Source: Phycisphaeraceae bacterium | GTDB taxonomy: Bacteria > Planctomycetota > Phycisphaerae > Phycisphaerales > Phycisphaeraceae | Reading direction: 5' to 3' | DNA: 10,898 bases | NCBI GenBank assembly: GCA_020850375.1 | Contig: JADZET010000420.1 | Location: forward strand, 1-10,898 | Shown: positions 6,001 to 10,898 of the stretch, one piece after another | Layout: each line of letters begins with the position of its first letter | Position numbering within the stretch: the stretch's first letter is position 1 | Program-made: the position numbers and the translations under genes | Notes under the pieces: model-generated | Told to the model about the DNA's origin: nothing | Seen by the model: the letters and a program-made list of their open reading frames with translations, nothing else | The model's database searches: none

Positions 6001-6009
6001 TGTTAGAAT
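6001..6009 (+). promoter_or_regulatory. Extended -10 promoter of the lipoprotein operon
   Basis: TGTTAGAAT fits the extended -10 pattern TGnTATAAT with one mismatch and starts three bases after the heptamer hairpin. There is no good -35, as expected for an extended -10. The start near 6016 gives a leader of about 64 bases. Confidence 0.4.
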
Positions 6010-6079
6010 CCCCTATCTTGACTGCTCCCCCGAGCCTGCCTCAACCGGGCGGGCCCGAACTTCCCCAAGGATGCCAACC

Positions 6080-6592
6080 ATGAGCAAGCGTGCGTGGCGC
6101 GGATTCGTCGTCGGCCTGGCGGTTCTGACGCTCAGCGGCCTGGCCGGCTGCGGGCCGTACGTCACCATCCCCCGTGTCGGGCCGAACTTCGGGATCAGCG
6201 ATCCCAACCAGCTGATCGTCCGCGAGGCCATGCGGACGAGCCTCAAGGCGGAGCTGGCTGAGGACCCGGTCAAGGGCCCGTATTCCATCAAGCTCCCGGC
6301 CGGCAGCGAGGCCAAGAGTTATCACTACGTCATGCAGGAGCTGCCCGGTCAGCCGCTGTTCGAGGGTGAGACCACCCCGGAAGGGTCCGCGGCCGCGGCG
6401 TCGCTCGAGGTCGTCCGCGTTCACATCCAGAACCTCGAGGGCGAGGTGGACATTGTCCGCAAGGGCGATCGCGTGGCCGGGCGAGGGCAACTGATCACGG
6501 TCTACCTCCGGCGGGCGCCGTTTAATGGCTGGGTGGCGGATCGCGTGCGGGCGTGGTCGTCGATGGTCGAGTCCGAGCCGGTCGTTCGTTAA
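6080..6592 (+). CDS. Predicted lipoprotein of unknown function
   Basis: A 170-residue protein that I do not recognise. It begins with a lipoprotein signal: basic MSKRAWR, a hydrophobic stretch (8-20), and the lipobox LAGC with Cys24, which would be lipidated and cut by LspA. The mature part has no membrane segment and no known motif; it contains PNFGISDPNQLIVREAMR (35-52) and a probably beta-rich C-terminal half (107-146). The start at 6080 has AAGG nine bases upstream; the ATG at 6071 abuts that AAGG and is less likely. It is the first gene of a probable operon, 45 bases before the sugar isomerase gene and without a terminator between. The open frame upstream runs through the heptamer repeat and is not coding. 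Confidence 0.75.
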   Translation: MSKRAWRGFVVGLAVLTLSGLAGCGPYVTIPRVGPNFGISDPNQLIVREAMRTSLKAELAEDPVKGPYSIKLPAGSEAKSYHYVMQELPGQPLFEGETTPEGSAAAASLEVVRVHIQNLEGEVDIVRKGDRVAGRGQLITVYLRRAPFNGWVADRVRAWSSMVESEPVVR

Positions 6593-6637
6593 CCCTACCC
6601 CCCCTATTCGTTCCGGGTCAGTGTGGAAAGGATTGTC

Positions 6638-7504
6638 ATGGTTTGGGCACTGAGCGCGTTCGCCGACGAGGCGGGCCCCGAAGTGGATCAGCAGATCGCC
6701 GCCCTGCTCGAGGCGGGCATCGGGCGCGTCGACCTGCGCAACGTCGGCCAGCACAACATCAGCGCCCTGCCCCTGGACCTGGCGCAGCAGACGGCGCGCA
6801 AGCTCGGGCAGGCCAAGATCAAGGTGGGCATGTTCGGCTCGCCGATCGGGAAGATCGATATCGCCGACCCGTTCGAGATCGACATGCAGAAGCTCGAGCA
6901 CCTGGGCAAGCTCAAGGATGTCTTTGGATGCTCGGCGGTGCGGATCTTCAGCTACTACAACAAGGCGGGGCGTGCCGCCGATGCGTGGGCACAGGAGTCG
7001 CTCTCGCGTCTCAAGAAGCTCCGCGACCGGGCGGCGCAGCTCGGGCTGGTGCTCTACCACGAGAACGAACGGCACATCTTCGGCGACCGCTTGGCGGAGA
7101 ACCTCCGCATCGCCCAGGAAGTCCGTGATGGAAAATCCTTCCTGACCATCTTCGACTTCGACAACTACAACCAGTCCGGCGACGACGTCTGGCACAACTG
7201 GGAAGTGCTCCGCGACAAGGTCGACGCGATTCACCTCAAGGACTCCGACGCACAGAAGCAGCACGTGCCGGTCGGGCAGGGGACGGGGCAGGTCAAGAAG
7301 ATCCTCGCCGACGCCGTGAAGCGCCAATGGCAGGGGCCGATGTCGCTCGAGCCGCACCTGGTGCACTCGTCGGCGGTGATGGCCACGGGCGTCGGCGGGC
7401 AGGCCAACGAGCAGCTCAAGAACCTGCCGCCGGAGAAGGTCTTCCAGGTCGCGGCCAGGGCGGCCAAGCAGATCATCGCCGAGGTCGGCGGGCCGGTGGG
7501 ATGA
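6638..7504 (+). CDS. Sugar phosphate isomerase/epimerase family (xylose isomerase-like TIM barrel)
   Basis: A 288-residue cytoplasmic protein of the AP endonuclease 2/xylose isomerase-like barrel family. The strand-end metal ligands can be seen: HENE (141-144, Glu142 or Glu144), DFDN (173-176), HLKD (199-202, a family hallmark) and SLEPH (236-240). The N-terminal AFADEAG (8-13) is typical of this family's first strand. Members isomerise or epimerise sugars and inositols using a divalent metal; the substrate is not predictable here. The ATG at 6638 is chosen because AAAGGA is five to seven bases upstream; the GTG at 6623 would put that site inside the gene. It lies in a probable operon with the lipoprotein before and the secreted protein 35 bases after. 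Confidence 0.87.
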   Translation: MVWALSAFADEAGPEVDQQIAALLEAGIGRVDLRNVGQHNISALPLDLAQQTARKLGQAKIKVGMFGSPIGKIDIADPFEIDMQKLEHLGKLKDVFGCSAVRIFSYYNKAGRAADAWAQESLSRLKKLRDRAAQLGLVLYHENERHIFGDRLAENLRIAQEVRDGKSFLTIFDFDNYNQSGDDVWHNWEVLRDKVDAIHLKDSDAQKQHVPVGQGTGQVKKILADAVKRQWQGPMSLEPHLVHSSAVMATGVGGQANEQLKNLPPEKVFQVAARAAKQIIAEVGGPVG

Positions 7505-7539
7505 CGGAAGAGCCCAAGACTGATCCAAGGAGCCCAAGG

Positions 7540-8235
7540 ATGACGGCTCGAAACAGCATGCACGCGACGATCCCGGCGACGGTGTTGGCGGTCCTGCTCT
7601 ACGCCGGCGGCCCCGCGCTGGGGCAAGAGAACCAGCAGGGCATCGACACGCACACCAGCGAGCCCGTGCCGGTGCGGGAGCAGCCCGGCCAGACCACGAT
7701 CGGCGAACCCTCTCCCCCACCCCCTGCTCCCGCGGAGACGATGGCGGTGCCGGACACCCTGCCCGCGCAGACGCAGCCCTCGGAGATGACCCCCTCGTCG
7801 GAAGAAGTTCTGCAACGCATGCTCCGCCGCCGGCAGGAGATCCCCGTGATCGAGCCGAGCTCGCAGGCGCCGATGGACATGCCGGCCCTGGGCAACCTGC
7901 GGCCGGACCCGGCGGTGCTGGGCGTGGCGCCGGGGCAGGATCAGCCGATGCTCCGCCGCGAGGGGGAGTTCGTCGTCAGCCGGCGCGGGCGGGTGTTCCG
8001 CACGCCGGACGGTTTCCTGCAGTTCCGCTTTGAGGCCGACTCCGAGCAGGCCCCCGAGCCGCCGGTCTACATGATGCCCTGCCAGATGCTCGAGCACATT
8101 GAGCAGTTGACGGACGAACGCAAGAACGACGTGGTCTTCGTCCTGTCGGGACAGGTGTTCGTCTATCGCGGGCGCAACTGGCTGCTGCCGACGATGATGC
8201 GGCTGGACGTCGATCGCGGGAATCTGCAGAAGTAA
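7540..8235 (+). CDS. Secreted Pro-rich protein of unknown function
   Basis: A 231-residue protein that I do not recognise. A signal peptide is clear: a hydrophobic core (11-22) and a probable signal peptidase I site after ALG (26-28). Residues 30-135 are low-complexity, rich in Pro, Gln, Glu and Ser, and probably disordered. Residues 140-231 look folded and beta-rich: EGEFVVSRRGRVFRTPDGF, FQFRFEAD-like strands, then VVFVLSGQVFVYRGRNWLLP (198-217). There is one Cys (181). The start at 7540 has AAGGAG seven bases upstream; the ATG at 7501, which overlaps the previous stop, lacks one and would put 13 extra residues before the signal. It is the third gene of the 6080-8235 operon and ends 18 bases from the convergent DUF4432 gene. 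An envelope or periplasmic role is inferred from the signal peptide alone. Confidence 0.75.
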   Translation: MTARNSMHATIPATVLAVLLYAGGPALGQENQQGIDTHTSEPVPVREQPGQTTIGEPSPPPPAPAETMAVPDTLPAQTQPSEMTPSSEEVLQRMLRRRQEIPVIEPSSQAPMDMPALGNLRPDPAVLGVAPGQDQPMLRREGEFVVSRRGRVFRTPDGFLQFRFEADSEQAPEPPVYMMPCQMLEHIEQLTDERKNDVVFVLSGQVFVYRGRNWLLPTMMRLDVDRGNLQK

Positions 8236-8253
8236 CCCCCGGCCGTCACCCCC

Positions 8254-9405
8254 CTACCACTTGGTCACGGTCATCTGGCCGTCGTGACGCAGCAGGTCCT
8301 TGAGCTGCGACTTTTCCAGTACGCGGATCGTCATGTGATAGCTGCGCGACTGGCCGGGTTCGAGCCACTGGGCGGCCTTGGGGTGCTTGTCATTGTCCTT
8401 GCCCAGGAGCGAGCCGCAGAAGGGCTCGACGCCGGTGACGTACGACCCGGCGGGACCGAGGTGCTGCCAATTCGTCAAGCGAGGCAGCGAGGCCACGTCG
8501 TACTCGAGCTCCACGCCCAGGCCCAGGCGCGCGTTGACCAGGCCGACGTGGGCCAGGCCCTGGCGGTCGGGCTGGGGGTCGATCAGGACGACGTCCTCGC
8601 CCTTGCCGCGGTGCTCGGGCTTGGGCGCGGCGAGAGTCTTGAACCGCTTGAGCGAGGCGGCGGTGGCGTCGCGGCCGATGTGCATGGCCTTGCCGTGATA
8701 GACCAGGCGGGTGCCGGCGTCGGCCAGGGGGTAGCCGAAGTTGCAGTGGTACATCCAGTTGTGGGCCACGGTGATGTTCGAGCGGTTGGTGACCTGGTCG
8801 TAGATGTGAATCATCGGCTCGCCGAGGAGGCACTGGATCTGCCGGCGGACCTCGACGACGGGCTGGAACATGCGGGCCTCGCGGATGATCAACGACAGGA
8901 GCATCTCGCGCCGGCCGCGGGCGGGGTCGGGGTTGACGAGCATCTCGATCGAGGCGGGTGTGTTGGAGTGGTTGCCGTGCAGGCCGACGTCCAGGCCGTC
9001 TTCCTTGCGGGGAGGGCCGATGTAGCGTGGGCCGCAGGTGGTGACCAGGCCGGCGGGCCAGTTGTCGAGCCAGAGGATGCCCATGCGGGCGGCGAGGCTC
9101 GGGGGGGCGTAGTCGTTGGGGGAGAGATAGGCCAGGCTGTGCGGGCCGTGGAAGGCCTCGACGATGTCGCCGCCGCGGTCGAGGGCGACGACGAAGCGCA
9201 GGGGCGAGCCGGTGTTGATCATCGCCACGCGGGCGGCGTGGGTGTGGCCGCCGGCGTTGGGGTAGTCGAGGGTGCCGGTGCGGATGCCGCCGATCTGCTG
9301 GACGTTGTCGCAATGAACCTCGGAGAGATTCAGCGGCCCGGCGGACATCGACGCGGCGGCGGACGCGGGCTTGGCGGAGGACGGACGACGGCGCTTGGCG
9401 GCCAT
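8254..9405 (-). CDS. DUF4432 / aldose 1-epimerase-like protein
   Basis: A 383-residue protein resembling the DUF4432 family, which shares the galactose mutarotase beta-sandwich fold. Visible landmarks are LDRGGDI (75-81), HGNHSNTPA (143-151), HNWMYHCNFGYPL (215-227), and the late YVTGVEP (322-328) with Glu327 in the place where mutarotases keep a catalytic Glu. His143, His146 and His220 are plausible active-site residues. The substrate is unknown but probably a sugar. Residues 1-20 are basic and Ala-rich, not a signal peptide. AGGAG seven bases upstream of the ATG at 9405 supports this start. It ends 18 bases from the convergent secreted-protein gene, with no terminator in the gap, and is divergent from the zinc-ribbon gene. 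With the isomerase at 6638 it makes two sugar-related genes in 3 kb. Confidence 0.82.
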   Translation of the reverse strand: MAAKRRRPSSAKPASAAASMSAGPLNLSEVHCDNVQQIGGIRTGTLDYPNAGGHTHAARVAMINTGSPLRFVVALDRGGDIVEAFHGPHSLAYLSPNDYAPPSLAARMGILWLDNWPAGLVTTCGPRYIGPPRKEDGLDVGLHGNHSNTPASIEMLVNPDPARGRREMLLSLIIREARMFQPVVEVRRQIQCLLGEPMIHIYDQVTNRSNITVAHNWMYHCNFGYPLADAGTRLVYHGKAMHIGRDATAASLKRFKTLAAPKPEHRGKGEDVVLIDPQPDRQGLAHVGLVNARLGLGVELEYDVASLPRLTNWQHLGPAGSYVTGVEPFCGSLLGKDNDKHPKAAQWLEPGQSRSYHMTIRVLEKSQLKDLLRHDGQMTVTKW

Positions 9406-9527
9406 GGGACCACTCCTGTTGGCGTGCCGCTTCTGGCGGCGAACGCGTGGGACCGGATAGAATGTACGCTAGACGCCCTCGCCTGGAAAACCCCAGGACG
9501 ACGAACGATCCGAAGGAGTTGTCCCGA

Positions 9528-9782
9528 ATGCCGATCTACGAGTACGAGTGCAGCGGGTGCGGCCACGTCACCGAGCAGTTGCGGCGGATGAGCGACGCCG
9601 ACGGCAAGGTCGCCTGCGAGGCATGCGGCAGCCGCAAGACGCACCGCAAGCACAGCGTGTTCAGCGCGTGCGGGTGCGACACGGCCGGCGGCGCCTCTGC
9701 CGGGGCTTCGGCATCGTCGGCCACGCATGGCGCGGGCTGCCCGTGCTGCCACGGCGGGGGCGGCGGGGCGTGCGGTCTTTAA
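9528..9782 (+). CDS. FmdB-family zinc ribbon protein
   Basis: An 84-residue protein. Residues 1-42 are the FmdB-type zinc ribbon: MPIYEYECSGCGH with Cys8 and Cys11, then ACEACGSRKTHR with Cys30 and Cys33, four Cys that would hold one zinc. The rest is Gly/Ala/Ser-rich and ends in a Cys-rich tail with Cys48, Cys50, Cys71, Cys73, Cys74, His75 and Cys82, which could bind a second metal. FmdB proteins are often annotated as regulators, but their function is not well established. The ATG has AAGGAG nine bases upstream. A TAGAAT at 9458-9463 may be its -10, without a clear -35. No T-rich terminator follows. Confidence 0.87.
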   Translation: MPIYEYECSGCGHVTEQLRRMSDADGKVACEACGSRKTHRKHSVFSACGCDTAGGASAGASASSATHGAGCPCCHGGGGGACGL

Positions 9783-9838
9783 TGGGCCGAGGGGCGTGAA
9801 TCTTGCCCGCCAGACGGCCGGAAAATCGCAAAAAAATC

Positions 9839-9866
9839 TTGGCTTGGGCCGTCCGCGGGGTATGAT
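9839..9866 (+). promoter_or_regulatory. Promoter of the orphan small gene
   Basis: TTGGCT (9839-9844) and TATGAT (9861-9866) are 16 bases apart, matching sigma-70 hexamers at 4/6 and 5/6. The preceding run of seven A (9830-9836) could act as an UP-like element. The start near 9873 is about 24 bases before the ATG at 9897. Confidence 0.5.
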
Positions 9867-9896
9867 TAGAGCGGGGAGAGAGGAAGGAGGTCCGCC

Positions 9897-10130
9897 ATGG
9901 TGACGCCTTCCACATCCAGGCACCTCGACCGGTTTCTTACGCTCCAACTGAACATGCACTGCGGCGGGCTGACGCCGCCGCGGGAATGGGTTTGTCAGAC
10001 ACAGACGGGCCGGGCCGAGCACGTTCGGCCGCGGCACCCGATGCGACGGCTGCTGGCGCAGGTCCGCGCGGTGCGGCGATCGGCGGATCGGAGCTACGGG
10101 TCGGACACGTTGCCGACGCTGCGCGCCTGA
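9897..10130 (+). CDS. Small basic protein of unknown function
   Basis: A 77-residue Arg-rich protein that I do not recognise. It has two Cys (24 and 33), a central CGGLTPPREWVC segment (24-33 plus flanks), and a basic helix-like stretch HPMRRLLAQVRAVRRSADR (48-66). There is no signal peptide or membrane segment. The expression signals are unusually good: a promoter at 9839-9866, then AAGGAGG, a near-perfect anti-SD match, six to seven bases before the ATG, and a strong terminator at 10204-10239. Codon third positions are mostly G or C, as in neighbouring genes. It forms its own transcript of about 365 bases, of which the last 75 before the terminator are non-coding. The alternative is a non-coding RNA with a fortuitous ORF, but the exact ribosome binding site argues against that. 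Confidence 0.6.
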   Translation: MVTPSTSRHLDRFLTLQLNMHCGGLTPPREWVCQTQTGRAEHVRPRHPMRRLLAQVRAVRRSADRSYGSDTLPTLRA

Positions 10131-10203
10131 TGGGCCGCGCGACCTTCGGATCGGACAGGCCGTCCATCGTTACCGGGGCGGCGCAAGACCGCCCACGTAC
10201 TCA

Positions 10204-10239
10204 GGCCCTCGCCCCCGTGCCAGGCGAGGGCCGTTTTTC
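10204..10239 (+). terminator. Intrinsic terminator after the small gene
   Basis: GGCCCTCGCC (10204-10213) pairs perfectly over 10 bp with GGCGAGGGCC (10223-10232), with a 9-base loop and then GTTTTTC. It insulates the small gene from yjbQ; its T-run abuts the yjbQ -35. Confidence 0.9.
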
Positions 10240-10268
10240 ATGACCCGTGTGTGGATCGGCCTTATACT
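10240..10268 (+). promoter_or_regulatory. Promoter of yjbQ
   Basis: ATGACC (10240-10245) and TATACT (10263-10268) are 17 bases apart, with 4/6 and 5/6 matches to sigma-70 hexamers. The start near 10275 gives a leader of about 38 bases. Confidence 0.55.
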
Positions 10269-10312
10269 CGGCGACGCTGTTCTCCCTCTCTTTCCGGGGG
10301 TGAGGTTTGCCG

Positions 10313-10714
10313 ATGGTCAGCTTCTCCGTCCAGACGCACGAACACAGCCAGATGCTCGACATCACCGGGCAGGTGCAGCAGGCGCTTGACCGCAGCGGGG
10401 TTCAGCAGGGCGCGGCGATCGTCTACGTCCCGCACACCACGGCGGCGCTGACGATCAACGAGAACGCCGATCCGGACGTGGCCCACGACATTCTGCATGA
10501 CCTCGACCGGCTGGCGCCCTGGGAGCAGGAGGCCTACCGGCACGACGAGGGCAACAGCGCGGCCCACACCAAGGCGGCGATGGTCGGGCACTCGGTGACC
10601 GTGCTGATCGATCAGGGTCGCTTACGTCTGGGGCGGTGGCAGGGCATTTTCTTCTGTGAGTTCGATGGGCCGCGCCATCGCGAGGTGCACGTTCAGTTCT
10701 TGTCCGGCGTCTGA
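10313..10714 (+). CDS. yjbQ: YjbQ family protein (UPF0047)
   Basis: A 133-residue cytoplasmic protein covering the whole YjbQ fold. Landmarks are YVPHTTAALTINENADPDV (38-56), GNSAAHTKAAMVGHSVTV (80-97) and the C-terminal GRLRLGRWQGIFFCEFDGPRHREV (102-125, with the family signature LG-WQ and EFDGPR-R). Proteins of this family are often annotated as secondary thiamine-phosphate synthase, from weak in vitro or complementation activity; the physiological role is uncertain. The usual HLKA is HTKA here. The ATG at 10313 has GAGGT six to seven bases upstream; the frame is open only two codons further, from a TTG at 10307. The gene has its own promoter between the preceding terminator and its start. 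No thiamine genes are nearby. Confidence 0.92.
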   Translation: MVSFSVQTHEHSQMLDITGQVQQALDRSGVQQGAAIVYVPHTTAALTINENADPDVAHDILHDLDRLAPWEQEAYRHDEGNSAAHTKAAMVGHSVTVLIDQGRLRLGRWQGIFFCEFDGPRHREVHVQFLSGV

Positions 10715-10770
10715 TCCAATATTGCAGGGAACAGCGTTCGCGGCGAGGACGTGAGTGAGATTCCGCGCAT

Positions 10771-10805
10771 AAAAAAACCCCGCTGCCGCCGAGGCGACAA
10801 CGGGG
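10771..10805 (-). terminator. Intrinsic terminator on the minus strand
   Basis: On the minus strand CCCCG (10801-10805) pairs with CGGGG (10778-10782), with inner pairs 10784-10785/10798-10799 and 10787-10789/10794-10796 around a four-base loop, followed by seven T (10771-10777). It has no T-run on the plus strand, so it does not serve yjbQ. Confidence 0.75.
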
Positions 10806-10863
10806 CGGAGGGGAGAAAGCTCTTTCTTAAACTCCACCGTCGGCCGTTCCGGGCTCCGCTCAC
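10771..10863 (-). ncRNA. Small RNA candidate
   Basis: The minus strand has a strong promoter (10870-10898) and a strong terminator (10771-10805) only about 90 bases apart, with no credible ORF contained between. The predicted transcript also holds a hairpin, AGAAA-GAGC-TTTCT (10814-10827), flanked by GGAG and CUCC. A GTG-started frame (10837) runs through the terminator and antisense to yjbQ, without a ribosome binding site, and is not believed. I do not recognise the RNA family. Alternatively this is a leader with an attenuator, but no minus-strand gene follows. Confidence 0.5.
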
Positions 10864-10869
10864 CACTTT

Positions 10870-10898
10870 TTTGTAGCGCGACGGTATTAGGATGTCAA
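10870..10898 (-). promoter_or_regulatory. Promoter of the small RNA candidate
   Basis: A perfect TTGACA (10893-10898, at the window edge) and TACAAA (10870-10875, 4/6) are separated by exactly 17 bases on the minus strand. The predicted start is near 10863. Confidence 0.5.

Noticed and set aside
6041..7720. 559-codon minus-strand frame opposite the lipoprotein operon
   Set aside because: It spans three well-supported plus-strand genes and shows no family motif.
8284..9591. 435-codon plus-strand frame opposite the DUF4432 gene
   Set aside because: A shadow with Gly/Ala/Val/Asp low-complexity sequence; the minus strand has the recognisable protein and ribosome binding site.
9785..9819. Terminator after the FmdB gene
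   Set aside because: GGCCG/CGGCC and GGGC/GCCC arms can pair, but no T-run follows on the plus strand; the nearby A-run is in the wrong place.
10622..10837. 71-codon minus-strand ORF from a GTG
   Set aside because: It passes through a strong terminator, is antisense to yjbQ and has no ribosome binding site.

Overview
This is a GC-rich, densely coded bacterial chromosomal segment. The overall style suggests a planctomycete, possibly of the Phycisphaerae: a Lys/Ala-tailed TraR/DksA-type protein next to signal peptidase II, a sugar isomerase-like barrel and a DUF4432-type protein, few operons, and GTAC-heptamer repeats. This assignment is inference from gene style only. I see no phage, transposase, CRISPR or plasmid genes, and no gene-free stretch longer than about 250 bases.

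Layout. Positions 1-122 (minus): the promoter and most of a bacterial signal recognition particle RNA whose 3' end lies off the window. 195-926 (plus): a class I glutamine amidotransferase-like hydrolase, possibly leaderless, overlapping tail-to-tail with lspA (874-1581, minus), which follows a TraR/DksA-like gene (1615-2406, minus). 2617-3904 (minus): a thioredoxin-like protein downstream of a TetR regulator. 3938-3974: two identical 15-bp palindromes between tetR and a divergent methyltransferase (4070-5179, plus), which ends in a strong terminator. 5271-5837 (minus): leuD. 5909-5997: a large hairpin built of GTAC heptamers. 6080-8235 (plus): a probable three-gene operon of a lipoprotein, a TIM-barrel sugar isomerase/epimerase and a secreted Pro-rich protein. 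8254-9405 (minus): a DUF4432 protein. 9528-9782 (plus): an FmdB-type zinc ribbon. 9839-10239 (plus): an orphan 77-codon ORF with a strong promoter, a near-perfect ribosome binding site and a terminator. 10240-10714 (plus): YjbQ. 10771-10898 (minus): a promoter and terminator about 90 bases apart with no gene between, a small RNA candidate.

How the parts relate. The SRP RNA and LspA both serve protein export, and the lipoprotein at 6080 would be an LspA substrate. The TetR, thioredoxin and methyltransferase genes look like one regulated stress or detoxification module. LeuD belongs to leucine biosynthesis, but its partner LeuC is not here. The least-explained items are the SRP RNA with an altered apical loop, the orphan small gene at 9897, the heptamer hairpin at 5909 and the small RNA candidate at the right edge. 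No clearly new multi-gene system is evident.
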